This document shows positions 48,951-59,865 of a stretch of 64,000 bases of DNA, one piece after another (position 1 is the first letter of the stretch; every line of letters begins with the position of its first letter). Under the pieces are notes generated by a model. The model was not told where the DNA came from. It searched no databases and saw only the letters and a list, made by a program, of their open reading frames with translations. Origin of the DNA: Hetaerina americana (Eukaryota > Arthropoda > Insecta > Odonata > Calopterygidae); assembly GCA_022747635.1 (NCBI GenBank), contig JAKTNV010000004.1:17856969-17920968 (forward strand), in the 5' to 3' direction. Position numbers and translations under genes: made by a program.

Positions 48951-51920
48951 TCGCTTCTTAATGATGAGGGAGATATTTGTTTTTCGTAAAGCCCACGATC
49001 AAAGTAGCGGTACATATAAGACGCGCTTCTAATCTTTCTATCGCCTCAATTAACGATGTAGTTTCGCATGGATTTTCACGAGAAGAGTGCGAAAATCATG
49101 TACCGTCAATATTTATGTGATTAATGTGACACCTAATAAGCCTCTATTGCATTATATTAGGAGTAAGTTCGTCAATTGTTCTCACAGGTCAGTTATTTTG
49201 GATCACGTTCTATAATTACTTCCGCTTAGTGGCCCTTGTACTAGCTATGGAACTAAAATTCCCCATTCTGCTAACCCAGAGATCGCTGTACTCTCGAGTG
49301 TATATTGTCGCAGCTCGATGCTAGGAATACCTGATGTCTTGCTAAGAGCGATTAGCCGGAAATCTAGGGTGTCACGGGTCCTTGGAGATGAGTAGGAAAT
49401 TATCAATGCACATCTACACTCATTTCCATGGCATAATCGAAACACGCGATTTTCTGAGGAACACGGTGAACCCAATGGCCACTCGGAATTTAATTTTTTT
49501 TATACATAGTCACTCAAACCGCTGATATGAAGAATACGGTTGATATTGTCCACATTTATTTATTTAATACTCAGGAAGTGTTTCAAAGCTTCGCTTTTCA
49601 GTCAAAAATTCAAATTTATATCTACAGTTAATTTTGCGTTTTATATTTCCTCCACAAAGAACGCCTACCTATTTGAATTTATTCAGACTTAAATTAATTT
49701 TCATTTGAATTCAGCTGAATGGTTCTCAATAGAACACTTTTCATAGCTGTCTTTTCACAGGAATGAGTGAAATAGAGATACCAGAGAGTGGTTGTGTACA
49801 AGTGTGTATGTATCTTGGAAAATTATCTTTACATTATTACTACGAAAAGACATATAAAATGTACTCTTGTTCCTTCGGAGTTTCATCACATAATAGCAGG
49901 TTTATTCCATCAGATCTGGTCCGCATATTTTTACCCTCTACTGATTGCTATCCCACCTACGTAATTAGTGAGTCAATTCGTTAGTCATTTTTATTGAAAG
50001 GAGTCTATGGTGCAATTTGAATACACGTGATGAGAATCCGTAGTATGACTGCTAATTTCTTTTTATTCATTTTCTTGAGTTTTTTCTGAGTAACCAGTCG
50101 CGAATTTTGAAAGGGCAAACATTTTGTTGGGTTTATAGAAATCCCGTGCCATTAAACGGTGGAAAAAATCTTGTTTCTTGGAAACTGAAACGTATATGTA
50201 ACATACATCCATCTACCTGCCTCCATTATTCACGTCAAGGTGAACTTAAGTGAGAGTGCATTTTTGTGTGCGTATTTTACCGAAAGGTCCTACATCGGGA
50301 TCTATGTAGAATTTATTTACGCTGAAACGATTTTTATGTAAAAAATGCGAAAGCAAAAGACGGAGGAAAAATTATAGTAATTGGTTTCGATTAATTCTTC
50401 AAATTTACGTTAAATTAAACCGTCTTGTATTTTCAACAGTTTTTACTTTATTTTCGATATCAATTCCATGGTCGAGTGATGGCTGATTGTTTTTTTGTAG
50501 TTTTTCTGATTCTAAATTCCATTATGGTTGAGCAAAAAGTGTCCGCATTTCTGGAATTGTATCTGCTCTGTTCATAATTTATAAATATACGAGTATTCTC
50601 GGTACCAAATGTTTTACTTCTATTCATCTCGACTCCCTTAAGTGTTTTTCATCAGCCAGGACATCTTTCTCCTTTGCCACCCATTCATTCTATGTTGCAT
50701 AGATAAAACGAGAAGAGGTTTCATCTAACAAATTCTTCGTAGGGTTGTAATCGGACGGCCCGTCGCGTCGTCGAAAGTGAAGAGAGGTGGTGACTCAATG
50801 GGTACATTCTTTGATTAGATAGATTGCGATACAACCCATTTTTTTCATTGTTTGCTCTATCCTGTGGGTAGCCCATTGCGTCTAATTGGAGACTAATAGC
50901 TTTATGAGAGTCTTGTTGAAAATAGTGATCCTTGCCATTATTTTTTTCCGATGAGCTCACTGCAGAACAAGTATTTCTGGTCACCTTATCGTAGCATGGT
51001 ATCAATTCCTCGCTCGCTCTGGTAGCCATATCATTTCATCATCTTGAACTTAACTATATCCTCACGTGTTTGACTATCTGCTGCTATCTCCAAGTCCGCA
51101 AATTTCAGGAAAGATTAATAGGTAACTTAAGACCTACCCATATGTGCACCCCGAAATCTTTTATCTACTTCATTTTATTTTCATACGTGTTTATTCTGAG
51201 TAGCACCTTTCTCTCCTCTAAGTCCTCGTCTTCTGTTGCTCTTTTTTATCACATATTACCTTCTCGGGAGAAACGGTAAGATAAGAATATCCGTACTCAG
51301 GAATAAATGTAGCAGAGGACTACATAAGTCAGATTTACAAGGTTTTTATTAGTCACTTATTCACGCGTCGGATTATAATCATGGTTAAACTCATTACGGG
51401 ATCACTGGGAGACAATAATTATGAAGACTTTTTAAGAAACACTTAAGACTTGATCAATTTAAAACGACAAATGAAGTTTCCGTATGCATTAAGGAATTTT
51501 TACACCTCTTCCTGCCAGAAACAAATTGTAAATTGAAAGAAACAGGGTTGTGTGTACATCATAAGAAAGCGAAAGTAGCAAAACTCTTCAGAATTCGATG
51601 AATGATGGAAGCATGAAGGTAGGAATTTCGATATTTGGACAGGTGAAACAGCTCATTACTCTGGCTGTATGTAATGTCGAAGATAGGCATAGTAGTACAT
51701 TGTTAGGTTGAGAATTGAGCTTATGAGCTCGTATATAGGAGGATCTTGATATGTTGAGTAGATTGTACACGTATAACGGGCTGAAGAAGATTGAGACGGA
51801 GACGAAGGAATAGGCGTTCGACGAAGCAGTGGGAGATATTTAGTAGATGGGGAATTCGATTAAGCTTAAAAAGTTGGATGGAGGAGATACTAAGAGCTGT
51901 GAAACGCGAGATACTACATA
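48951..51920. other. AT-rich unassigned DNA
   Basis: No gene, tRNA-like box, transposon end or strong inverted repeat recognised in this 3-kb stretch. Confidence 0.35.
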
Positions 51921-51921
51921 C

Positions 51922-51957
51922 GTGTTTGTGTGTGTGTATATATATATATACATACGA

Positions 51958-52030
<73 letters not shown>
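51922..52030. repeat. Compound (TG)n(TA)n microsatellite, duplicated
   Basis: TG repeats pass into TA repeats, break at CATACGATG, then the TG-to-TA pattern repeats with a longer TA run. This suggests internal duplication of the compound unit. Confidence 0.9.
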
Positions 52031-52033
<3 letters not shown>

Positions 52034-52039
52034 CACCAG

Positions 52040-53335
52040 TCACCATAAGAGCGTGTAGAATGGGGTTTTAGAAGGGTCTTTTATGTATAAATATTAATTT
52101 ATACAAATACATAAATTAATATATATTGATGGATACACGTACATTTACACACCTACATTCCTCTCTACTCCACGCAAAAAATGGGTTTTTTCAAGTAAAG
52201 TTAAATTTTCCTTTTTTTATTATAGAAAGTAAGAGTGATTGCGTTTGAATTTGATATGACTATGGATATGCTATGGATAGGAATGTTGAATTAGCAGGGA
52301 AGAAGGAAATCGTACCGAGGAGGTTATAATTTAATAGAAGCAAGTTATCTGGTGTAAGATATTTTTAATTGCCCTGAAACGTTAAAAAGGAGTGCAAAAA
52401 GGGATTTTTAGGAATCTTCAAGGTCCTTTACTGTGTTTTTTACCTGTGTGATAAAAATAATAATCCACTTTTGCTATATATGGCAGTGTAGATATTATTT
52501 GTTCCGCTCGAGGGCGCGAGAGAACTTTACTTGTCTTCCGGACTTCCTTGGTTTGGTTTTCGTACTGCATTCCGGATACCGAGATAAGCTAATCCGGTTG
52601 CAACAGGTATTGAGGTGGAACGACGAGATGTTCTCCCAGACTACTTACCCTTAGCGCGATGCATTTGATGCTAAGACTGTGATAGCTCTTTGCATGGAAG
52701 AGTGATGGCGTCGTTGTAAACGCATGGAACACAGCTTTCATCTCGTTCTATTTTTTTGAGATAAAATCGACAAGCCGCGTTTTATGAATTTAGATGAAGG
52801 TCGATTCATCTCTCCTTAATTCATTTTCCCAGCCATTATTCCTTGTGTACCTTCATTCCGTTTTCACCATTTCTCCCAGTTTCTTCCTTTAATCGCATTT
52901 CGTGCTTGTAATAATAGTTTTTTGTTCGTAAAGAAGCACGGATCTCATATTGAAAATTATGGAACGTCACATTTGTATTCATTGCTTGTATAAATGCGAA
53001 TAATATCAAATCCGACAGTGTCAAAATAAGCCCTTGAACTTGAAAACCACGTACCCTTGCAAAAGTGCAGTTTTAACAAGTACGGTTTAAGTCTCTGGGT
53101 ATTTATTCGCAATAAACCCTCTTGAGGAATTATTTTGAATACTAGTGGGGATAATTGCCCAATCATAGCGTTACAAGATCTTAATTAAGCAAACGCATTT
53201 CGACCCTAGACTCAGGACGTAATTAAAGATTCAGTTTAGATCAAAAAGTTTTAGATTCATTCATTTGCACAATACTCATTACTGTATTGTAATTACACAA
53301 GGTAGTGGTGAATGTTTGTGTTGTCGAATGGCCTT
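52040..53335. other. Unassigned DNA
   Basis: Nothing firmly recognisable. The part nearest 53335 may be eroded upstream LINE sequence, because reverse-transcriptase motifs start immediately after it. Confidence 0.3.
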
Positions 53336-53339
53336 AAAC

Positions 53340-54080
53340 TTTCCTTCAGTTTAACAATAATTCCAGGGTCAATATTGATATACGTTTTTTTGCTGATGAT
53401 GCAATGATTGATTTACAGAGATAGGCGTAATCCTTGAGCTTAAGTTAGCTTTAACAGATGATCTTAATGCTATATAAAGTTGGTTGAACAAGAGCAATTC
53501 CCTCCCAAACTCCTACTGCATCAGGAATACCGAAATAGGAAGTATAGACTCAGTTAAATACTTAGGCGTTACCCTCACTCACGGCCTATCCTGGATGAAA
53601 TATGCATGGTCTAGCTAACAAAAAACTAGAATTTATAGTATTATGCTGCTATTACATGGGATTCTCATGAAGTCGGATTGATTGCAGAATCAGATCGCGT
53701 GCAGCGTATAGGAGCTAGATTTGTGTACCGTTGTTATGACAAACTGAGTAGCATATGAAATTATTAGAGTGAAGGTTAAATTATAGCTTTCATCTCTTGC
53801 ACAAATTGGGAGGAAATCTCTTTAGCGATGGTATTGAAAATTCATTATTGTCCACATCGTTCTACGATATTGGAGATCATGTAAATGAAATTATAGATTT
53901 AGTGTAGAACAGTTAAATTTAAAATTTCCTTTTTCCACGAGCGATAAGGAATCAGAATAGCGTTATCTGACTGCGGAAGGGGGATAGCATTTTGCGTCAA
54001 AATTTGCCTGGAGAGTAATCACCCCCTGCCACACACCATAGCGTGGCTTGCAGGGTATCATGTCTCAATGAATGAATAAA
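53340..54080 (+). mobile_element. Non-LTR retrotransposon 3' half (reverse transcriptase palm to 3' end), decayed
   Basis: Reading frames shift repeatedly, but conserved blocks appear in order. They are IRFFADD at 53380-53400 (the catalytic FADD of reverse transcriptase), LTDDLNAI then SWLNKSN near 53450-53495, VKYLGVTL at 53553-53576, and DRVQRIGARFVYRCYD near 53693-53740 (the usual ERVQRRAARFI segment). The 3' end has the CACCCCCTGCCACACACC...GGCTTGCAGGGTAT block and a short AATGAATGAATAAA tail. This is the order of CR1/Jockey-like elements. The endonuclease and N-terminal half are absent. Stops and frameshifts make it inactive. Confidence 0.8.
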
Positions 54081-54082
54081 CT

Positions 54083-54335
54083 AACCTATCGATAAATACT
54101 TTTTGTCTACGGTTTGATGGTCCAGTTGGTCATTTTCTAATTAGTTGGTGCATCAATTCCTCATGAGGGGCCTTGCCGAACGCTTCCTTAGAATATAAAA
54201 ATACAGCTTCTACTTGGTATTCCCTTGCCCCGATTTCAGAATATAATAAATAAAGAGAATCAATTGTGTTTATCATGTTCTGATTTTCCTCAACCCGTGC
54301 TGTTTACAGCAGAGTATATTCCTACTGTCAAGAAA
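54083..54335 (-). mobile_element. Non-LTR retrotransposon reverse-transcriptase fragment, inverted
   Basis: On the minus strand the translation contains ENQNMINTIDSLY, then VEAVFLYSKEAFGKAPHEEL (matching the conserved FLDFSKAFDKVPHxxL block with its catalytic-region context), then NRRQKVFID (the usual 'SNRxQxVxxxG' block). Two indels and a stop break the frame. It lies tail to tail with the preceding + strand LINE, 3 bp away, so one element inserted beside the other or the region was rearranged. Confidence 0.7.
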
Positions 54336-55332
54336 GACGAGAAGATATTGTATTATCTTCTATCTATCTATCTTCGGGCCTTAAATTGAATTATATAGCC
54401 CTAGTGTATGTGGGGAATGGAATCTCAACTGTTTTTGACTGCAACCTCTCAAAAACGCTAGCACAGGATAACTGCCATTAAGAAGATAGAAGACTTCTAG
54501 AATGAAAGGTAGGCATTTTGTTGGTATTTTAAAGTCACAATAATTGAGCCCCACCGCCATCATCAAGATTCAACCCAATAAATAAGGAAGAATGATAAAA
54601 ATTTTCGTTTGCACTTATTAGAATTTTAATTGTCGACTTGACGCATCATCTCAACTACAGTGTAGTGAAACTAATCTAAAGTAAAAATTATATTTTGTGG
54701 AAACGCAAAGTTATTTGAGTCATCGTTTTTCAGTATAATGGAATTTCACATAGTATCCGCCTGAAACTTATATATCTCAAGTATCAACCGATACATTCAT
54801 ACTTGGATAGTATGGGGAGCTATGGGGAGATAATAGGCGGAGCCTCCCACCCGGCTGTCGTGTAAGTTAGCTTCCTCACTCCATATTTATCTTCATTTTC
54901 GTGCTCACGTGCAAAATTATCATGCGTTGCATACGAGGTGTTCCCTGGATTCTCCGGCTTTCATTGTGGCATGGCGTTTGATGAACCTGGTGAATGTTTA
55001 TTGTGAATGAAAGTAGACTACTCAGAACGCAGGCTGATGAATTTGATTGCTACTCTCCATAGAGTAATCTACGGAATTCTTTATATTCGATATCCAAACG
55101 TCTTCTAAGTTAGATCTATTTAGTACTACTAGTTAGAGGAAAATAAGGTAATAACCTCGGCTCCTTGATAATTTTAAAACTCGAGTAAGCGCTGTAGTGA
55201 CAAAGATATGATATAACCAATAATCAACCCGGGAAAATAATTCATTTAATCATGCATTGGATTCTCAATATAGAAGGATCTAATTCGACCCTTTTAGGAG
55301 AAGTATTCTTCTATTCTGTGTTTTTTTGTTGT
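54336..55332. other. AT-rich unassigned DNA
   Basis: It may contain further eroded LINE sequence near its left edge. Otherwise nothing is recognisable. Confidence 0.3.
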
Positions 55333-55398
55333 AGAATAGATAGATAGAATAGATAGAGCTGTTTCAGAATAGATAGATAGAATAGACAGAGCTGTTTC
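55333..55398. repeat. 33-bp tandem duplication built from GATA units
   Basis: AGAATAGATAGATAGAATAG followed by ATAGAGCTGTTTC occurs twice in tandem (55333-55365 and 55366-55398), with one T-to-C difference. Confidence 0.9.
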
Positions 55399-56440
55399 AG
55401 CGGGGTGTTGGCTAAAGACTTCATTCTTCTTTTTCTTGTCTTATAGTAAGGAATTAGGTTTACTAAAATTGTGTCTACTGTACAAGAATTTCAAAGAAAA
55501 ACGGTTGCTAAGGATAAACCAGTCCTGCAAAATGTTTTATTTACTATAATCGAATAAGATAAAAATTCGAATGCTAGCATACGTCCTTGCTGTTCAGCTT
55601 TTTTCTGATTTTTTCACTTCTGGCGTAGTTCAGCGCCACCAAGAAATCTAATTGTTTAGTAACCTCTTTTTATCGGTGCCATTCTCAGTATGCAAATGTT
55701 TGGGTCATCATCGAACTTTTTCCTTTCCGTCTAACTGTTTTTGTGTGTTGAAGTATTGAAATTATCAAATCAAAATACATTTATAACTTGATTCCTTACA
55801 CCACCGGATTTCTAAAATTCATGAGTGCTGGAACCAGTTTATGATCTTTCTTTCTTGTAAAATCACGCGGAAGATGTATTCATTATCTAGACTAAGCTTA
55901 TTTTTATAAGATATCTACGTTCCCACGAACAATATACGAATATGATTAATAAAGACAAAGCTGGAATTAATCCGATGAATAGTAATCTTTTTCCAGCTGA
56001 AAACTAGTTACCTGAAGAAAAATAAATTGGGCGTATGTTAGTATTGGTTGGTTCTCTGTTGCTTTTGTTTAACAAAATACACAAAATCGTTATGATCCTC
56101 CCTGTCAATGTGACCTAGTTGTATTAGAAAACTGAAGTGAAATCAGTTAATATTTTATTTGTTTGGTGCCTAACGATTTGTTATGGCCTTCATTGCCTCA
56201 AAATGTAGATTGTCAAAGGCTTCTGGAAACCAGGTCTCCCTCTATGGCAGTTCGAAAACACTACCACACGCTGAGCAATTTAAACTCCTGTCCTACATTA
56301 CCTTCCTCCGAACTTCTCTTCTACAACTTATTCACGGTATTCACCTCGTTCTCTTTGTCCAAAATTCGTATCGTTTTCCTACAGCTAGGGAATTGCCTTC
56401 AGTTTTGGAATTCAATGTCCCGCCAGCTCTCAAAATTGCA
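55399..56440. other. AT-rich unassigned DNA
   Basis: Nothing recognisable. Frames at 56163-56845 are open in several phases and have no family resemblance. Confidence 0.35.
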
Positions 56441-56945
56441 ACTAAACTTTTTTTCTGCCGTCTTCAAATTTCCCCCCCCCCCGCTCTCTCTCTCTCTCAA
56501 AATTCTCTCTCACCCTTCATTCTTTTCTCGTCATTCACCTTATTTTGCTACATGACAATTCAATTAGAGATATATGCAGTTAATTATGTTGTTAAGGATT
56601 TGAAAACGAGTGTATCTTACAAGCCCGCCAGACGTCGAATCCGGTCCCTCTCTCCGTTACGCGTTTATTTTGGTGGTTTCGTTCTACGCCACCCGCCGAC
56701 TCACGCCTTCACCGTCGTTCCCCCCTCTCCCTTTTCCTTCTTCCATGCCGTTTTTCAGCGAGCACAATGTGGCGACTATTTTCCTCATCACCTCCCTCAT
56801 TTCCGAGCGAAGGATAAGCGGCGGGAGTCCAGGTTTTTTCCCTGAGAATCGCCAAGGTCATCGATTGACTTGTCTTCCACAATGCCCTCCTCTAGCCTTC
56901 ACTCGGGACGTGTTACCCACTCCTTTTTCCTGTCCACTCTTAAAT
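56441..56945. other. C/T-rich island with CpG
   Basis: It contains C and CT runs at 56470-56500 and CpG-rich C/T sequence at 56640-56820. The longest open frame of the window (220 codons, 56183-56845, +) lies across it. Its serine/phenylalanine/arginine-rich sequence shows no domain, and two other + frames are open over the same bases. Confidence 0.4.
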
Positions 56946-57164
56946 ATATACTGCTAAAGTTGTTTTGGCGAGTGCAATTTTTCTTATAACTTTTTTCGAT
57001 TTCGCCTTTATACGGCTTTTTTTCATTTATTTATACTTAAGCACACTGATACCGCATTTTCTTATCGAAATCATTGGTTGTTTTTCATCTGCTTGTATTA
57101 TTAGTTCCAATAAATTTTTCCATTTTTTTCATTTTCTTTTACCCAAGAATATTGTTAGAATTTG

Positions 57165-58407
57165 AGAGAGTGGGAAGTGGGGGAAGCCTTTGTTCGGCCG
57201 CTCGTACGTCAGGCTCACGCCACCTGCGTCAGTATGCGCAGCGCCGTCGCTGTGACTGGATCGGTCCGTCCGCGAGAGCTGTTTCAGTGACACAACTTTA
57301 TTCATTTCGGCGAAAAACGTGATGGCGCATTATCAAGAGCAACACGCTGCAGTGAAATTTTGTTTCCCGTTGGGGACATTGGCCGCGGAAACTATTGCAA
57401 GTTGTCCTGAACAAAACCAGAGTCTACGATTGGTTTACACGTTTTAGAAATGGTGGAATGTCAATTGAAGACCAATCCCGTTCAGGCCGCCCTTAAACAT
57501 CAAGAACTGGCGAAAACGTCGACAAATCAATGCCCTCATTCGTGAAGACCGTCGCAGAACCATTGATCAACTCTGTGATGTGTCTGGAGTGTCATGAAAT
57601 TCAATTCAGAGGATTCTTTCTGAATATTTGCAAATGAAAAGGGTTACAGTCAAATTTGTCCCTCACCATCTCACTAATGAGCAAAGGGAGCGTCAATTTC
57701 AGGCATATTTTGAGCTTCAAAATCAGCTCGAAGAGGACCCTGATTTTCTTCCAGGGTGATTACTGGTGATGAATCGTGGTGTTATGGATACGATTCTGAA
57801 ACGAAGCAGCAATCAAGGCAATGGAAGACAGCTGGCTCTCCTCGTCCAAAAAAAGTTCGCTAAGTGAAATCAAAAATCAAGACAATGCTCATTTGTTTCT
57901 TCGATTGCAGAGGTATTGTGCACCCGGAATTCGTTCCCCTGGGTCAAACTGTCAAACAGAAGTTTTACCTGGACGTTTTGAAGAGATTGAGGGAGAGTAT
58001 CCGGAAGAAAAGAGCAGATCTTCGGCATACAGGCGACTGGTTCTTCCATCATGACCACGCGCCGGCTCATACCGCCGTCTCCGTGGTGCAGTTTTGACAA
58101 AAAACGGCATGACATCGATTGTCCACCCCCCCTACTACCCAGATTTAGCTCCTGTGACTTCTTTTTGTTTCCCCGACTCAAAAGGGACATGAAATGAAAG
58201 CGTTTGACTCTGTGGAGGAGGTATAGCAAAACTCGCTAGAAGGCCTGAAGGACAACCCGATAAATAAATTTCAGAAATGTTTCGAACAAATGGAAGCATC
58301 GTTCGGAGAAGTGCATTGTGGTTAATGGGGAATACTTTGAAGGTGAACAAAATTTAATGTAAATATATTGAGAACTACTATTCCTGTTATTTTTGGGTCC
58401 CCCCTCG
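57165..58407 (+). mobile_element. Mariner-family DNA transposon, decayed, 3' end preserved
   Basis: The element contains the transposase pseudogene and ends at the right in TTTTTGGGTCCCCCCTCG (58390-58407) followed by TA, as expected for a mariner terminus. I could not find the matching left terminal repeat upstream of the GC-rich leader (57165-57321), so the left end is lost or too diverged. The insertion is followed directly by TG/CA and AT microsatellites (58408-58460). Confidence 0.75.
57322..58362 (+). pseudogene. Mariner transposase pseudogene (D,D34D class)
   Basis: Span from ATG (57322) to TAA (58360-58362) is 1041 bp, about 346 codons, the usual mariner length. Across several frames the N-terminus (AHYQEQHAAVKFCF), the helix-turn-helix block ending WFTRFRNGGMSIEDQSRSGR, VITGDESWCYGYD with the first catalytic Asp (57768-57770), HHDHAPAHTA with the second (58053-58055), the third Asp (58156-58158) and the NGEYFEGE C-terminus are all visible. 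There are 100 nt between the second and third Asp codons. This equals 34 codons minus two single-base deletions, which can be located at the VQF codons and before the LAPCDF block. In-frame stops and at least four frameshifts make it non-functional. Confidence 0.9.
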
Positions 58408-58424
58408 TATATGTGTGTGTGTGT

Positions 58425-58460
<36 letters not shown>
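58408..58460. repeat. Compound TG/CA/TA microsatellite
   Basis: TG repeats, then CA repeats, then TA repeats abut the right end of the mariner element. The TG/CA part forms a perfect inverted repeat around GTAC. Confidence 0.9.
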
Positions 58461-58574
58461 TTACTATCGCAACCCCTCGTTGACTCTCGTCCCCACCGCT
58501 GTATATTATTCTATACTTATCACTCCAGTAATCCCCGCTATCTTTCCATCTCACCTCGCATAGACCTAAAATAT

Positions 58575-58628
58575 CTATATGTATATACGTATACATATGT
58601 ATGTATGTATATATATACATACATATAA
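58575..58628. repeat. TA/TG-rich imperfect microsatellite
   Basis: Interspersed TATG and TATA units with no adjoining repeat body. Tyrosine/isoleucine-rich frames here are artefacts. Confidence 0.8.
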
Positions 58629-58684
58629 TACTCGTATTAAATTTCTTGACCAAAGGATTGTGGCACCGGTTTGCATAAAAGCCT

Positions 58685-58800
58685 CCGCAGATCTCAGCAT
58701 AAATTACGTTTCCTCGATTGCTCAAGTGATTGGAGATTCGTTCCGGCAAGTTGAAAGATCCGATGTTCAAGTCCCGGTCAAGGAAACATTTTTGCGCTTG
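58685..58800 (+). mobile_element. Family 3 tRNA-like SINE copy, diverged
   Basis: CCTCGATTGCTCAAGTGATT (58711-58730), then GTTCAAGTCCCGGTCAAGG (58764-58782, B-box region) and ACATTTTTGCGC follow the order of the 45157-45252 copy (CCTCGGTAGCTTAAGTGG, GTTCGAGTCCCAGTCAAGG, ATTTTTACGCTC). The anticodon part is poorly conserved, so it is not a tRNA gene. Confidence 0.55.
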
Positions 58801-58931
58801 TGATCTGCTCGATTCTACCTTCCCCACCTCCCTGATGTTCGTCTTTTATATGGGTTCCAATCCCTTTTCCTCTTATCTATTTCATTGCGAATGAATATTT
58901 GTTCACCGTATGGCGGGATTTCGTGTTTAAA

Positions 58932-58990
<59 letters not shown>
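58932..58990. repeat. (TG)n(TA)n microsatellite bordering the palindrome
   Basis: TG repeats lead into about 22 TA units that directly abut the left arm of the perfect palindrome. Confidence 0.9.
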
Positions 58991-58995
<5 letters not shown>

Positions 58996-59204
58996 TATAA
59001 AAAACACAGATGTAGATTTTTAGAATATAGAGACACAAAGAAAGGACACTCACAATTTGTTATTTACGTTTCGACAGCACGGCTGTCGTCTTCTTGATTC
59101 TGAAGACGACAGCCGTGCTGTCGAAACGTAAATAACAAATTGTGAGTGTCCTTTCTTTGTGTCTCTATATTCTAAAAATCTACATCTGTGTTTTTTATAT
59201 ATTT
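58991..59204. repeat. Near-perfect palindrome, 103-bp arms, 8-bp spacer
   Basis: 58991-59093 and 59102-59204 are exact reverse complements as far as I can read, separated by TTGATTCT. Each arm contains a segment (CTTTCTTTGTGTCTCTATAT, CACTCACAATTTG, ACGTTTCGACAGCACGGC) that also occurs, diverged, once more at 59330-59410. The palindrome is thus a head-to-head pair of a repeat end. Exact arm identity implies a very recent event, gene conversion, or a sequencing/assembly artefact. Confidence 0.9.
59100..59130 (+). ncRNA. Hammerhead-ribozyme-like motif in the right arm of the palindrome
   Basis: CTGAAGA (59100-59106, matches the core CTGANGA), one extra C, stem II GACAG/CTGTC (59108-59112 and 59118-59122) around CCGTG, GAAAC (59123-59127), then GTA (59128-59130), an allowed cleavage triplet. 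Stem III would be minimal and stem I is weak, so activity as a single copy is doubtful. The sequence downstream leads to an AT tail, as for a retroelement 3' end. The mirror copy in the left arm has AAGAAGA in place of CTGAAGA because the spacer is asymmetric. Confidence 0.5.
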
Positions 59205-59236
59205 GTGTGTCGCCGAAGAGCGTTCCATTTCGAAGA

Positions 59237-59238
<2 letters not shown>

Positions 59239-59328
<90 letters not shown>
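59239..59328. repeat. (AT)n microsatellite between two hammerhead-like repeat ends
   Basis: About 45 AT units separate the palindrome from the minus-strand copy at 59330-59413. In both flanking copies the segment after the hammerhead-like motif runs towards an AT tract. Confidence 0.9.
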
Positions 59329-59329
<1 letters not shown>

Positions 59330-59331
<2 letters not shown>

Positions 59332-59413
59332 GATTTTTGAAACATGGAAATACAAAGAAAGGAAACTCACATGTGCAGTTTTGACGTTTCGACGGCACGA
59401 CCGTCGTCATCAG
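59330..59413 (-). mobile_element. Penelope-like (inferred) repeat end with hammerhead-like motif and AT tail
   Basis: On the minus strand, 59383-59413 reads CTGATGA (exact core), one extra C, stem II GACGG/CCGTC around TCGTG, GAAAC, GTC. It continues as GTGAGTTTCCTTTCTTTGTA and CAAAAATCTTTA into the (AT)n tract. The palindrome arms carry the same order with GTGAGTGTCCTTTCTTTGTG and TAAAAATCTACA. One stem II pair differs between copies (G-C versus A-T) with pairing kept. Hammerhead motifs followed by a short 3' end are known from Penelope-like elements. No reverse transcriptase or GIY-YIG domain is visible nearby. Confidence 0.5.
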
Positions 59414-59865
59414 ATTCTGGCGATGACGACTAAGAGAAGAATTTAGTATGCAGACAATGTTTAAAAAAATAGCTTATTACAAATTAAATTTGAAATAAAT
59501 ATTTTGTAGGCCTGCAGAAGGATCGCGAAGAAAGTTACGGAATAGTGTCTATTAGTAAGGAGAAATGTTGATAAACCAATCAGGAGATATTGATTCCGTA
59601 ACATGGCAAGAGAATCGTGGCACGGTAGAAGAGAAGGATGATTTTTCGCGAGGAGTTTTTACTCGTTTTCATCCTGAATCATTGACTTCAAAAGTAAAAA
59701 AGTAATGCTACTTAACCCTCGCCTCATGTAGGCAAAGTGACGGATTATAATGTAGTTATTCTCGAGAACTTTTCACCTCGAGTGTTATCGTTTCGATAGT
59801 CATTCTTTTTCCGTGGCGTTACCTGTAGGCCAATGGATATTGTGATTAGTGATCTTTCTCAGCTG
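59414..59865. other. Unassigned DNA, possibly body of the adjacent repeat
   Basis: If the 59330-59413 block is the 3' end of a minus-strand element, its body would lie here. I recognise no reverse transcriptase motif in any frame. Confidence 0.3.

Noticed and set aside
56183..56845. Longest open frame in the window (220 codons, +)
   Set aside because: Three + frames are open over the same bases, the sequence is C/T-rich and the predicted peptide shows no domain or family resemblance.
59050..59370. Minus-strand frame across the palindrome and AT tract
   Set aside because: Made of repeat translation (IYIYIY) and palindrome sequence.
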